DNA of 64,000 nucleotides from Ambrosia x helenae (GCA_030844895.1 CM061233.1:62893468-62957467); one strand, 5' to 3'; positions 22,551 to 35,232 are shown, numbered from the stretch's first letter. Program-made: numbers and translations. Notes: a model not told the origin generated them from the sequence alone.

Positions 22551-23591
22551 TCATAAGTTCAAGTTTCGGTCCATTCCGTTTAAATATTGTGACTTGTTTG
22601 TAGTTGAGCCTTTCTTATCTAATAGCCCAAATCTAATTTATGTTTTACAAGCCTAAAATGCTAAATACACTACGGATTCACCATATTTTAGCTGGCCGCA
22701 ATTACCAAACAACCATGGTGGTTTGTCATAAGTCATAACTGTCAGATTGAATTCCATTATCTGGAGACCCGATTTTGAAGTTAACGATCTTGATTATTTC
22801 ATTTTTACTATAAGAATATGTGATGTTTGATTTGAATAATTTATGCATTTATTTAGAAAGTTAATTGAATAAATTCTTACACTCTCTCAAACATTTGAAT
22901 AATTTATGCATTTATCGACTTTTTGGAAGTCTTCTTGTCTATAGTATATTTGTTTAAAGTTAGCCCACTAAGGTTAGGGGTTCAATTGTAGGCCCATTGA
23001 TTCCGTATGTTAAGAGATCTTTACCTATAATTAAAGACTTCTCTAATCTGGTGTCTCTCTACTCTTTATTTTCTCTTTTATGATTACCGATTTAGATCCG
23101 AGAAAACGGAGTGCACTCTCATAAGACCCGGGAAACAAAACATAAAAACTCAAACTCCAAACTTCACTACGTGGATAATTTTTCAAATGACTAACAGAAA
23201 TTCGGAAACTTACGATCATGAGCTCCAACACTTGCAACTTAAAAGGATGTATTTAATCTAATCTAGAAGTGATGAATAATGCAATAGAATAATTAAAAAG
23301 AATTAAAAATTGCAATAATACTTGAACACGCGACCCATGGCCATCAATGATCCTCTTCTCCTCTTACGGCTAGTTTACACCAATATCATGTTGTTTTGAG
23401 TTTTAAATCTAAATAAATAACGTGGAATACTTCTTTAATATCCAGCTGGACAACTAAATGTTTAAACAAAATATAAAATAATATATTTGTAATAGCTTTG
23501 ACTTTGAGATCCAAATTCCAAATGGACGATCTGCGGATCTTTATCTTTTTATAGATTGTCTCTTTCATTTGTCATTAGGTTATAACCTATA
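22226..23591. other. Intergenic sequence without a recognised gene
   Basis: AT-rich with a T30 run at 22520-22549. A tRNA-like GGTCGCGTGTTCAAGT occurs on the minus strand near 23318-23335, but without a convincing partner box. No coding evidence. Confidence 0.6.
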
Positions 23592-24456
23592 CTAGCTTAT
23601 ACCCCGGGAGCGTCCCGGGTTGAGAAATCTAAATAAAGTGAATAAAATTAAAAGTATCTAAACTATAAAAATGACATCTATGTATCAACTTACATTAGAT
23701 ACTTTAAAAAAAATACCAAAAGATCCATTTCACCTTATACATCAACACCTAAAACAGAATATTAAGATCCCAAGCACTTCAAGGGGACATAGATTGTTTA
23801 GCACCAATACATTCAGTCAAAGGTCTTTAACTGCATACAATAAGATTTGAGCTATTTCAGAATATGGTAGAAAAAGAAAACATAGCAATTACTGTTGGAG
23901 AGCGTCCCGGGTTGAAATATCTAATATGACATAATAAAAATATCTAATATGACAACATAATTAATGACTTGCCAATATATGATTAATGAATATTATTATT
24001 ATTATTAACAAATCTCTGTCATAAGTTATCATATTCTAATATAAAAAAAGGTGATTGGGTCGGGTATCACCTAATCCCAGGCCCGACCCAAACCCATAAT
24101 TTTTTTTAAACTAATTCCAAACCTGGCATAATACCTGTCGGGTTACAAAAAATAGTCGTTTTTTTTCTCCGTTTTTTGTATAGCACTATGGTACTCATTG
24201 GAAAGATAATAAAACGCTCGTTAATTTGGTGTAATTTTTTTCTTTAAAAAATCTCGTATATAAAAGATATTAACATTTAAAAGTTATGGGAGGAAACATT
24301 AGAGATAAAAATCTAATTTTGTTTTTAAATTTTAAATTATTATTTTCCTAAAATAAAGGCCTTGCCACATAGGATGACACATGGCACACTCAATAAAGAG
24401 AATACCCTCTTTAAATGTCATGTCATTAAAATGGCTTTGGTTATTATATGTATAGA
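23592..24456 (-). mobile_element. Helitron, 865 bp, minus strand
   Basis: On the minus strand it begins A|TCTATACATATAATAACC at 24456. It ends with a CCCGGGACGCTCCCGGGG hairpin and CTAG at 23595-23592, followed by T. A second degenerate copy of the hairpin arm (GAGCGTCCCGGGTTGA) occurs near 23903, probably from an older 3' end. No coding frame, so non-autonomous. Confidence 0.75.
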
Positions 24457-24927
24457 TTATTTCATTAAGGGGGACTGATGGCTAACATGGTTATTTTTAC
24501 CTTCGTACAACTTAAGAAGCAACAAGTACAACATATTTATGCAGGAAATTTAAGGGTATTATGGGGATGTTAGTGACACTTACACTAGTACACATATGAT
24601 CAAAAGATGCAAATGGCAAAAGCTATAAGGTGCGGTTTACCATCTTAACCGCATCTTATAGACTTATTTAAAAAAAACAACACCAAAAGATGTGGTTCTT
24701 CACACAATCCCATCTTATACATTATATTGGAAAAAGAGTTGCACCAAGAGATGCGGTTTTACTCACAACCACATCTTATGCATTACATGAAAAAGCACCA
24801 GCGCCAAGAGATGCGGTTTCCACAACCGCATCTTATGCTCAAACGAATATATTTCAAAATTTTATTTTCTTCTTCCTTCATTATAGACAATAATAAAGTT
24901 TTAATTATGGCCTTTAAGGGGTGTGGG

Positions 24928-25521
24928 TAGGGGTGTATAAAAAGCTCGCGGCTCGAGGCTCGCTCGAAAAGGCTCGTTTTGTTTTCGAGCCGAGCCAAAC
25001 TGGCTCGTTTTGTAATCGAGCCGAGCTCGAGCCAGGGGTGTTCAGCTCGTGGCTCGGCTCGATGGCTCGACTCGTGGCTCGGCTCGATAGCTCGACATAT
25101 GGCTTGACTCAGGCTTGTGCATGTGTAATTAATATATAGATGAAAGTAATATATTTTGGCTCCAAACCTAATTTTAAAATTCAAATATTGAAAGTCCCAC
25201 TCATATTACTTATCTACCTCACCCCTTCATAATCCAATAAACTCTAACTTAGAAAAATAAAAAATATACATGTATATATGTGTAATTTTAATTATTATTT
25301 TTTGTTTTTTATTTTATATTTTTTTGTAAAAAAAATAATTAAAAAAATAACGAGCTGGCTCGAGCCAGCTCGAGCTCGGCTCGACCATTTACGAGCCGAG
25401 CTCGAGCTCGACTTTTCAGCACGACTAGAAAAACGAGCCGAGCCGAGCTGGCTCGTTTAATTTCGAGCTCGAGCTCAGCCTCAGCCTCAGCCCGGCTCGG
25501 CTCGGCTCGTGTACAGCCCTA
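24928..25521. mobile_element. hAT MITE, GAGCC-rich
   Basis: Starts TAGGGGTGTATAAAAAGCTC and ends GTGTACAGCCCTA. The flanks GGTGTGGG at 24920-24927 and 25522-25529 give a perfect 8-bp TSD. The inside is made of GGCTCGAGCCGAGC-type words in both orientations. Confidence 0.85.
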
Positions 25522-25552
25522 GGTGTGGGGAGGACTCCGACCCGGGCACATT

Positions 25553-26000
25553 CACTACTAGAAAACTAGGGTGTTTTCCTATGAAAAGTTCTTACGGATT
25601 TCCCATGATCGCCTACTCCGACTGATTTCCCACGAAATTACTAGGAAACAAATGAAAATCCAAAACTAGCTACAAAAAAAGCGACATAAATATTTTAGTA
25701 GGAAACGCATGTGAATATTCCCACGCAATTCCGACATAATAGTATCCTATTTTACGATTCCGTGGGAAATGTGTAGAAAACAATAAAAACCTTATTTTTG
25801 TTTTTTTTAATTATCTTTTAAAAAGATAATAAAACAACAAAAAATAGTGTTTTGTGGGAAATCCGTCGGAATTTCCCACACATTTTCTATGCATTTTGAT
25901 ATAAGATTTAATTTCGTGGGAAATGCGTCGGAATGTCCGACAATACTATAATTCCGTAGGAAATGCGTCAGATTTTCCTACAGACTTCCTACGGAGAACA
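25553..26000. mobile_element. Second CACTA-type terminus with CCTACGG/CCGTCGG repeats
   Basis: It begins CACTACTAGAAAA, a common plant CACTA terminus. TTTCCTACGG, CCGTCGGAATTTCCC and GGAAATGCGT words follow to about 26000. No opposite end was found inside the larger element, so it is a fragment. The right limit is approximate. Confidence 0.5.
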
Positions 26001-26191
26001 ACTAATATAAAGTATTTGCACCTTTATAGTCGTATAATAAATGTACATTGTGATACTAACATATGATTTTTTATTATAATGATATGCGATTAAGGCATCC
26101 AAGATATGTTATTGTTGGTTACAATCTAATATGACTGAACACAACACGATTCAATATCGAATGTTACACAACAAAGTCCATAATGGGTTAT

Positions 26192-26524
26192 TTAGAGATT
26201 TAGAGCTAGACGAATGTTTACAAGATTCAAAGTCAGACGAATGTTTACAAGAGAAGCGGGAAACATAACTATGGGTTCGCGGGATAGTTTTCTAATGCCC
26301 ACGGCCCCTAGCCGCCCGCGAAACGAATGGCAACTCGCCTCAAAATGAAATAAACTCAGCATGCCAAAGGCACCCAACTGAGTCACATAGATCCCATATG
26401 ACACCAGAGTGTCGATCTGAAACCTGGTAGCCGGCAAACAAAGCCCACACTTTGTAAAGTGGGCCTCATAAAATGCAATTTTACCCTCAGTAGGGGTTGA
26501 CACCGTATGGTCCGGCCCAGACAT
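26192..26524 (-). pseudogene. Fragment of a 'putative gypsy-type transposon' (Transposase_28-like) protein
   Basis: The frame begins MSGPDHTVSTPTEGKIAFYE and contains FTKCGLCLPATRF, then LVSYGIYVTQLGAFG. This resembles the N-terminal domain of the plant family annotated as putative gypsy-type transposon: F-x-R-P-x5-F plus YGI-x3-QL followed by a conserved F-x2-L/C. The match holds for about 75 residues; the tail after HFEASCHSF looks frame-shifted. The rest of the protein is not present. It lies in the interior of the CACTA element and is presumably non-functional. Confidence 0.5.
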
Positions 26525-27277
26525 AGTAAGGGCTGTCTTGATAAACGGGTCGAGTCAACAGGTTAGGGGGTCCAACCAAACCTGAACACGACCTTAACTT
26601 AAGAATTGTGTGATACATATGAACTTGAACACGACCCCAAATATTGGCGGATTAACTCAAACACGACTCGTGTAACCCGAATTTTTAGATTTTTTAAGTT
26701 TTGTTCGTAATCTAACATATTACCTAAAACACACAATTTTAGTTAGGAAATCTTATGTCAATTTATCTTTTATGTAATAATTATGATATAAAATACCTAA
26801 CTAAGTTAATTTGTGACATAAAACACAATAAAATACAATCTACATAAGTTAAACGGGTCAACTTGCTAGCCTGCTCGGGTTAAACCAAACTTGACCTGTT
26901 TAGCTAAACAGGTTTGCAGGTTCAACCTGAAACTGATCCGAACCCATTTAGACTAAACGCAAACTCACGAATTTCATTTTAGGTTCGTATCGTGTTCTCG
27001 GGTTGTATTTGAAATTCACACCCATAGTTTAATTCGATTTTGTTTTAAATTGTAATTGTTTTAGGCTCTATCTATTCACACCCCCAAAGCGCCTCACTAT
27101 GGCAAAAGTGAGGCGCGTAGGGTTTCTTTTTTCAGACATTATCAGACTTTATATCCAATTTGTTAATCCCCGAATGTCAAAGCGTCTCGCTTTGTTTATA
27201 ACGAGGTGCCTTGAAGAGGGTGAAAATAACTTTTGGAGGTTTAATTTTAACCACCCTTGTTTTATACAAATCACTAA
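26525..27277. other. Decayed repeat with GGGTCAA / GGTTCAACC words
   Basis: Short inverted words such as GGGTCAA, GAACACGACC and GGTTTGCAGGTTC suggest an old MITE. No clean termini or coding frame found. Confidence 0.35.
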
Positions 27278-28433
27278 TCTCTAACTTATAATAAAAGAAT
27301 TGAGTTTGTATGAGGTGACATTCAATGGAGGCCTCAACCCCCCCCCCCCCCCCATTGAATTTGCCATGTGGCTTCATGTGAAGCTTTCTTTTAAATTTAA
27401 TTATTTTGTATTTTTAAATAAAATCTATATTTATATTATCTTAAAATTTCAAATATGTTAATTAATATCTTTTCCTTATTTTCTTCTCACATTTTTTAAA
27501 TGTTAGTAAACTATTAATTATTTTAAAATTTTAAATATGTTAATTAATATTTTTATCTTTATTTTTTTTTATTTTCCGCTCACAATTTTTAAACGTTAGT
27601 AACTTTTATGTATGACATTTTTTTTGAAAAAAGAATTACACCAAATTAACGACCGCTTTATTATCTTTCCAACAAGTACCATATATAGTGCTATACAAAA
27701 ACGAAAAAAAATGTTTTTTTAGTGAGTTTTTATTCATGCAAAAAAAACACAATGTATTTAGGTAATTTCTTAATCATATATAGGCAAGTCACTAATCATG
27801 TTATGATAGTATATATGTTTTTGAACCTACTATTATGGGTATGTTTGGCAAGGAGCTTTTAAGAGCTTTTAGGAGCTTCAAGCTTCAAGCTTTTAAGAGA
27901 AAGCTTCTACTTAATAAAAAGTCTTGTTTGGTTGAAGGGGCTACAAGCTTTTAGGTTAAAGAAAAAGCTCTACAGTAAAAAGCTACTAGTAGTAGCTTTT
28001 AAGAAAAAAACTCTACTAGCTACAAGCTTTTAATTAGTAAATGACACAAATACCCATTCTATTTTAAAAATAAAATAAAAACCTTCTTTAATAGTTTTTA
28101 ATTATGACCATTTTGGTCATTTTATACATTTTATTAAAAGCTCCAGCTACTCTGCCAAACACCAAAATATATTTAAAAAGCTTCCAGCTACCAGCCTCCA
28201 GCTAGTTTTGCCAAACATACCCTATATATATGAATTGGCTATGTTCATGTGCTATAACGATATGCTTAGCATTAAAAGAGGTTGAGATTAACATGAGAAC
28301 CTCTTTTGATAGTATAAACATTTGAACAATTTTTTTAACATTAAAAGAGGTTGATACTGTTTACTTCTTTTATCCTCTTTTATTAAATAATATTATATTT
28401 TCAACCCCGGACACTCCTAGAGTAATCAGCTAG
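27278..28433 (+). mobile_element. Helitron, 1156 bp
   Basis: 5' end A|TCTCTAACTTATAATAAAAG. The 5' region shares TTCAATGGAGGCCTCAACC with the Helitron at 16403. The 3' end is a decayed hairpin (CCCCGGACACTCCTAGAG) then CTAG at 28430-28433 and T. It contains a C19 run at 27339-27357 and the MITE at 27837-28222. No coding frame. Confidence 0.7.
27837..28222. mobile_element. MITE, 386 bp, GGGTATGTTTGGCAA termini
   Basis: The inverted termini are GGGTATGTTTGGCAA and TTGCCAAACATACCC. The flanking TAT on both sides is a possible 3-bp TSD. Inside are repeated AGCTTTTA / TAAAAGCT words. Nested in the Helitron. Confidence 0.7.
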
Positions 28434-28962
28434 TGTTTTTGTATGTTCACATTCCCGCTTCATAGATATTGGTTCCCGCTCTTCATTCCCTCCCAATATT
28501 TCTATCCCCAACCACACCCTAGCCCTAATTTTTCACATTAGTCTCAATCGGTATTCTTCTTCTCCTTCCCAATCCCAATTAACCGCCCGGTCATCTCAAC
28601 ATCGATATATTTTGTTGCTTCTTGATTCCTTCTCATTTACTACGTATTGGGGGTAGATTGAAACGTTTGCATCTGATACAACTTTCATAGCGGCTCTATG
28701 GTTTTTATCTTAACAATCGAGAGGCTGAACGACGAACGAGAGGGACCACGAAGTAAGAGAAGAGAGGAAGTGACCGAACGAAGAACGCGTGAATCTATGT
28801 TGTGTTCTATGCAACTGTTATGCATCATATTCTTATTTTGCAATCATTAATAACATTTTTGTTCTTGGGTCATTTCCGAAAAGACTCTAAACAATTAATT
28901 TCTGAATTTTTTTTTGGTAAGTCACCCTTAATAAAATATATCTACCTGAAAAGGGATGGAAC

Positions 28963-29913
28963 CAGTGGCGAAGCTTGAGAATTTGAATCGGGGGGGGGGG
29001 GGGGGGTCGGAAGTCAGCGGTCACGTGACGGGACCTTAAAAATTTTTTCTATAGCTATGGTTTGGGTCATATGTCCAGGTTGGTGATTCGATTCAGGTTG
29101 AGTCGAGTCAAACATTAAATACAATAAATATCAAAGTTCTAAGCATTGTTTAACAAACAATTCAACAAAGGCACTAAAACATTAAAAATGAGATAAAGGG
29201 TTGGTACCTAGATGAAGAATTATAGTTCAGCTTGTCGACCTTTAAGATTTTTGAATTCTTCAATTATGGATAGGGGTGCAAACGAGCCGAGCTAAACCCG
29301 AGCTCGACCAGACTCGAGCTCGAAAAACTTATGAGAGCTTGAGCTTGGCTCGTTTACTATCTATTAGTTAATATTTTAAATAAAAGTAATATAAATAAGA
29401 TGTTCGGAGCTCAATAAATGAAGTTTGGCCTGGGCTCGTTTAGTAAACAAGCTTAAATGAGGGGGTAAATATTATTAAATATTAATAAACCTAATATTAC
29501 ACTAAGGCTTGATAAGGCTCGACGAGCCTGGCAAGCTTCACATGCTAGGCTGAGCTCGGGCTCGATTAGTAAACGAGCTTTGTTTTAAGCTCAAGCTCGG
29601 GCTCAATAAGGCTCGGCTCTTTATGAGCTTTTTACCAAACCGAGGTCGAGTAGGTAAGAGATAACAACTCCATTGCTTGCTCATTGAATCTACTATCTCG
29701 CTCATGTAGTTGTTGTGCTTAGGACTTTAGGATTTGGGCTTTAAATTTACTTGTTTTGGGTTAAAGTTTTGGTTTATATAACTATTAAAAAAAACGGGGG
29801 CCCGAAACCGTATATACAAAAAAAAAAATTCCATACGAAGACTATATACTTGAAACTTTTGATAAAAAAATTCAGGGGGTCGGCCCCACCGCCCCTTGAA
29901 TGCTGCGCCACTA
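28963..29913. mobile_element. hAT element, non-autonomous, 951 bp
   Basis: Starts CAGTGGCGAAGC and ends GCTGCGCCACTA, the classical plant hAT terminus. The flanks GATGGAAC at 28955-28962 and 29914-29921 form a perfect 8-bp TSD. No transposase frame. It carries an 18-base G run near 28990 and another hAT-type MITE at about 29274. Confidence 0.85.
29274..29655. mobile_element. hAT-MITE copy (TAGGGGTGCAAACGAGCC family), nested
   Basis: Begins TAGGGGTGCAAACGAGCCGA and continues with GAGCTCG and GGCTCGTTTA words. The right end has decayed, so the right border is approximate. Confidence 0.5.
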
Positions 29914-29987
29914 GATGGAACAACTCTATTACTTTCTTGTCAGGGCCCAAATTTGATAAGTGTTGTATTTTTCCCCACACATTAGCG

Positions 29988-30122
29988 TTCTTTCACATTC
30001 TTATGGGAAGGCTTTCACCTTATAATGTTCATTTAGAGGTATACACATTACAATATTCTTTCACATTCTTATGGGAAGGCTTTCACGTATAATGTTCATT
30101 TAGAGGTATACACATTACAATA
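29988..30122. repeat. 68-bp tandem duplication
   Basis: Two near-identical units (TTCTTTCACATTCTTATGGG...) in direct tandem, the second one base or two shorter. Confidence 0.9.
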
Positions 30123-31440
30123 TTCTATCATTTTTCACGACTGATAAGTGAATTATGTTTTATTTGCTGACATTTGAGCATTGTGTTACCATTTAGGGTG
30201 CTCCATCTCCTTTAAAATAAATCATACTTGTAGGCCCTTTTAAACCAGCTTCATTGCTTCATAAAAAAGCATGTACGTTGATGAAAATGTGCTATCCTCT
30301 GTAGACATTGTGTTATATATAGGCTAATTGGTAAGTTGGTATATAAGCTCCTCACTTTTCATATCCGATTCTGTATTTTTATTTAATGAAGGTTGATGTT
30401 TATCTTTTTCAGTCAAATGCTAGCAACATAAAGGATCAAGTTCTTGATGTTCATTGGTTAAAAATGTAATATGTATTTTCTTATCATACAATAACTTAAA
30501 AATAAGATTGGTGAGGAAACTCTTGAAATGAAGTTGTAAAATGAGGTAGTTTTGTATTTACTAATGCTTCTTTACAATATTGAATTAACATTTGCTAGTA
30601 AAATGTTTATTTCTATGTTTTGTAGGTGAAACAGATGGAAACCGAACAAAAAGTCTCTTCACTTGTTGTTTGAGGGCTAGACATGAGCTATATATGTAAG
30701 ATGTCTAAGGTAAGTCAAATTATGCCATTTAATGTTCATTTATATCTAATGGGTCAACTAAACTCTTGCCTATATACAAGTATGTAGTACACCTATATGC
30801 GTATGTAGTGTGAATGTGTGTGTATGTATATATTGTATGCGTCAACTAAACTGATGTATTTGTTACTCGTTCACTTTGATCATCACATTAGACGTGTACC
30901 TCCTTTGCATTAGATGAATGCTTTTTGCATGGTTTGACAAATCTTTTTTGTATGGTTTATGATTTATGATTCAATAGGTATATTGGTCAATTGTAGCATT
31001 GTCGGGTTTGTAGGCGGTGGATTTGGATCTTCAAGTCTTATGTGTGCATATGTAGGTTGCATTTTATATACATATACACTTTTATATAATTTTTTAAGCT
31101 TCATTTTATTAATGTGTGTAATGTTATGTTTTGTTAGGGAAGTTCTACGATTTCGATTGCAAGTATGAATTGAAGATGTGAGTTTGGGTGCAAGTGTGAA
31201 GACGTCGGGTTGGAAGTTATTGTACTTTAGACATGTATTCGTGTTACTTTGAAACTTTTGTAATTTTGTGTTACTTTGAAACTTATGTAATTTTCTGTAT
31301 TTTGGTTATCATATCGGTTATATATATTTTTTCATTTGTAATTTATTTTCATTTCTAGGTATATATTTGTGGATATTAAAAAATTTATTAGGAAACTTTA
31401 ATGAAATTTCTCAAAATTAAAAAAATATATATATATATAT
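30123..31440. other. CACTA interior without a recognised gene
   Basis: AT-rich, no long frame and no recognised domain. It may contain decayed exons of the element or captured sequence. Confidence 0.5.
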
Positions 31441-31979
31441 ATATTTGGCTTTAATTGCCAAAAGATGCGGTTTCATACTCGCATCATTAAGTATTTTTGG
31501 TTGTTAAAATTAAAGACAAGAGATGCGGTTTTTTTGTCAAAAGATGAGATTAAAACTAAAAGATAAGAGATGCGGTTGCTTGGTTTAATGGTGCGGTTCC
31601 CTTAAACCCGCATCTTTTGAATGTTGCCTTTTGATGCTTGGCTATAAGATGCGGGTCTAAAACCGCATCTTTTAGCTTAATCACCGCATCTTTTGGTCTT
31701 TTGTGTACTAGTGTTAAGACACTTAGAAGGGCATGATAGTAATTTTATAATGGTTTTATAGTCTAAGCCTAAAAACTTCTTCCAAATATGACCTTATGTC
31801 ACTAACACACCTCTTCAATTTCCCCCTTTAATTCTACATCCTTCTTTAATTTTCAACTCCCAAACTTCTTAATTACTCAATTTAATGGGTGAAAAGTTAA
31901 AAGGTTTGAGTTATGACCTTTTTGTTTATGATATCGTAAGACCTCTAAATTTTGATAGTTTTGACATCCCTGCATTCAG

Positions 31980-32144
31980 GTACGCACCATCATGGTGGAT
32001 AACATTGAAAAGACATTAGACAGAGGTGACCGGATTGAGCTTCTTGTTGATAAAACTTCAACAATACAAGACAGTGCCTTTTCATTTTAAGAAACAATCA
32101 AAGCGACTCCGTAGAGCTCTTTGAATGAAAAATGCAAAGCTACT
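31980..32144 (+). pseudogene. VAMP714-like R-SNARE exon, broken
   Basis: Bounded by an acceptor (TTCAG at 31979) and a donor (GTAAGT from 32145). The frame reads MVDNIEKTLDRGDRIELLVD, then KTSTIQDSA, and after a one-base insertion near 32085 continues FHFKKQSKRLRRAL, stop, MKNAKLL. This matches the SNARE motif and the start of the membrane anchor of plant VAMP71-type longins, in which MVENIEKI..RGDRIELLVDKT and SKRLRRALWMKN are conserved. The stop stands where the family has Trp. With a frameshift and a stop it cannot be functional. No longin domain is nearby. Probably a Helitron-captured fragment. Confidence 0.8.
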
Positions 32145-32737
32145 GTAAGTAATTACTATTTGTGTGCACGTATGGTTATTTGAATAACTAATTTATTTGT
32201 ATCATGGTTTAATGACTTGAATCATTTTACCCCCTCTTATCTAATTGTATGTAAAAGATTATAACAAAACATGCAGTATTATGAATTATTTTTTATATGT
32301 GTTCTACTTAATGTGTTTAAAATAACCTGGGTTCTTATTACTCATAACAACTTCGGACCCTCCGCCATTTATTTTGGTACCTGATTGGTGATCGATGAAG
32401 CTAAAATCTCAAGGTAATTGAACTGATTTCGATTCTTTTTTTTTTTTTTTTTTTGTAATTTCACAAATTTCAATCTCACATTTTGATTTTTATCGGAAGG
32501 TGAAGCCATAACACCAATGTTTCTGGTTCATGATCATTATTATTATTATTTGGTAGTAACTTCTTGTAAATTGGTGTTGATAACAGTGTTAATGTTAAAT
32601 TAACCATGAAAAAGGATATATGTTGGATTAATAATTTCTTACATATTGTTGTTTTAAATTTAAGTTGCGGACGATGCCCCAGAAAAAAATATGTATGTTG
32701 AATTGCTAAAAATAATCAATTTCGTTTATTTACAGCC

Positions 32738-32795
32738 ATGGCAAGTGTAGCACCAGAAGGATCTCAGTTCGACACATGACAGTTTGATTATATAA
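32738..32795 (+). pseudogene. eIF4A-like first exon fragment
   Basis: A TTTACAG acceptor is followed two bases later by an ATG. The frame reads MASVAPEGSQFDT, stop, QFDYIINDLL. Plant eIF4A, the DEAD-box RNA helicase of cap-dependent translation, starts with MAG-x-APEG-x-QFDARQ(F/Y)D followed by a (M/L)NE/D-x-L segment. The stop replaces the conserved AR position. The upstream stretch 32340-32413, with a GTAATT donor, could be its non-coding leader exon. The helicase core is absent. It lies about 600 bp from the VAMP fragment and is probably part of the same captured cargo. Confidence 0.6.
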
Positions 32796-33737
32796 TTAAT
32801 GATTTGTTAAACCGGTCAAGACGGTTGAACATGTTAAACGAGTATGAACATTTACACCTTGGTACCTCCATTTCTTTAGTAGAAACTTATCATTTTGTTG
32901 GTTTTAGTTTTATTTGTATAGCATTTCAAGCATGGTTATTTTCTTTTGCAAGCTAAAAAGTTGTTACATGAAGAAAGAAATTGCTCACACACCTCATCAA
33001 TCAAGTTAGGTTCACCTCTTCTCAACAAAAGGAAATGTATTTTTCTTTTTGTTTTCTTTAATGCCTTGACTCAATTTTTTTTTATCGTTTTCATAGAATC
33101 ACAAAAAAATAGGCTTCTTTGATGTTACACGAACAGGCGATAATAATATATAACCTTTTTTTATAATACTTCAATTAATGATTTAAATTTAAACTTAATA
33201 TTTATATTTTTATAACTAAATACTATTCAAGTCAAGTATTTAGTAAAAATTTAAATAATAATAATATAATTAGCGTTTAAGACAGGTCGGGTTATATTAT
33301 TCTCTCCAAAAGAGCCTTGGTGATTATTGTTTTTTCTGTTAATCCTATTTGTTGTTCGTGAATTTATATATTAGTTCTATCAGGCTATGCGGTGTGGAAA
33401 CCCACCCCATTCTGCATTAACAAAAAACCACCAATAGCGCCCCCATCCATTTCATGAGCGCCATTGGAGAGCACCATTGAACGAACGCGAGCACAATAAC
33501 AATGGTTAACAAGCATATCTAGTGAGTCTTACTTCAATAAAATAATAAAAGGGAACATTATTGAGGGTAAATGATTGCTAGCATGTCAAAAGGGAGGCAT
33601 TATTCTTACGTAACGACTGATGTGGCACAATGAATCCCCTATGGGCTCCATTTCACACCAACCAGTCTTAGCAAATTGGTTTTAAAAGTAAATTATATAA
33701 GACATAACGTGCAACGTGAGGCAAAAAAACATAAGAA

Positions 33738-33767
33738 CCCGTGGCAACGCACGGGCATTTCCACTAG
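33738..33767 (+). mobile_element. Helitron 3' end
   Basis: Hairpin CCCGTGGCAACGCACGGG (33738-33755) followed by CATTTCCA, CTAG at 33764-33767 and T. It probably closes the element that carries the VAMP714 and eIF4A fragments. The 5' end was not located and may lie left of the CACTA insertion. Confidence 0.65.
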
Positions 33768-35029
33768 TATACTATATAGATTTTCTTGTTAAATGTTCTT
33801 AATTAATTAATACTAATATAAACATATTTCGAAAAAAAATTAGTGATTAATTAACATTTCGTGTATATAACTGCAAACAAACCAAACATTCGGCAAATAT
33901 GCCGTTAATCGCTCGGTAAGAAGTTTGTTTGTGTTTATTCGTTTAATAAATGAAAGAACACAAACACAAGTATAGATTACACATTTGAAGTTTAAAATGG
34001 ACAGCACACAATAATCACATTGTCACACCCCGCTTAGGCGGAAACACGAAATGTAACTTCGAAAGGTTTTCAAGCACATAAGTCATGCAAACATCAAATT
34101 CATAATTTCGGAGATATATTAAAAGACATCAATGTTTTAACTTTTAACAAGAAATATTGTCTTAAAATCATACTTCAAATGACATTGTTCTAAATCATTC
34201 GACAAAAGACCAGTTTATAATATCCCTAGATGCCTGTGCGCAACTCCAATTTACATGCTCCATGATTAATTGCCTGAAAAACATGCAAACAAAATATGTC
34301 AACAATAAAGTTTGTGAGTTCACGGGTTTTGATGTATGTGTAAACCATGAGAGACTGAACCATTGCCTAGGTATGACAATGATTGTTATGTGACTGACAT
34401 GAGCTTGTAACCTAACCTTGACGGATGTTGTGCCTTGCCCATTGTACCCTAAAGACAATGAATAAATGTGAAATACAAGCACTCTCTTGATGACTGTAAT
34501 CTGGTTAAAGCGACTAACCGAGAGTGGGGGTATCAACCCAATAGATCTATTCCGGTGTTTCATGGCTAAGTCCATAGCTAATGGTTACAGTAAAATGAAT
34601 GACACGTGGGCTTATGAGTACTCCGAACCTTATTGTCTCATATTTACATAATAGTCAAAATGTATCTGAACTTGTACGCATGGTTTTCCCCCAAAAGAAT
34701 GAAAACAGTAAAAGGGGTCGTAAGAGCTCACCTGATGTCTGACTGCTAAGATAGGACTGAATCCGATGTGGGAATGTCCGTGCAAAGGTGCCCTAGATTA
34801 ACAAGGACAACTTAAGTCTATGTACTGGATTATTTACTATGAAAATTGTTCACCCGATTTGTATGTCTATGGACTATGTGTTTTTGTAGAGTGGTCCATA
34901 CATGTTACATACTGTGGTTTGTACTTTGAAAAGATGTACAATTTAGGCTTGTGTATCTTGAAAATGTTTGTTTTTGTTGTTATTGACGACTAAAAGTAAC
35001 CATTAGTGTCAAATCGGTGTCTTGGTTTA

Positions 35030-35232
35030 TTACATGTTACCATATGATACATGTGTTAAAGATTGCACAAAACATGGTATGTTAACATATGTTTTAGATC
35101 TTTTGCGTGAAAATGCCATTAACACATGTTTTACTATTATTAACACATGTTCTTTGGCCATTAAGACATGCGTTCCAAACTTTAGTGTTAAAGCTTGTTT
35201 AACACATGTTTTTCGGCTTCTAACATATGTCC
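35030..35232. repeat. Cluster of TTAACACATGTT-type motifs
   Basis: About ten copies of AACACATG, AACATATG or ACATGTT in 200 bases inside the solo LTR. Similar words return at 42540-42625. Confidence 0.6.

Larger units (their letters stand above)
24583..31713. mobile_element. CACTA (EnSpm) element, 7.1 kb, non-autonomous
   Basis: The left end is CACTAGTACACA and the right end TGTGTACTAGTG. The TSD is TTA at 24580-24582 and 31714-31716. Subterminal repeats AAGATGCGGTT / AACCGCATCTT occur about seven times between 24600 and 24840 and about eight times between 31450 and 31700, the usual binding array for a CACTA transposase. I see no TNP2-like transposase frame. The inside holds a hAT MITE, a second CACTA-type terminus, a Transposase_28-like fragment, a Helitron with its own MITE and a hAT element, so much of the length is later insertions. 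Confidence 0.85.

Noticed and set aside
24690..25184. Several overlapping frames near the left CACTA end
   Set aside because: They fall in subterminal repeats and in the GAGCC-rich hAT MITE; no consistent protein.
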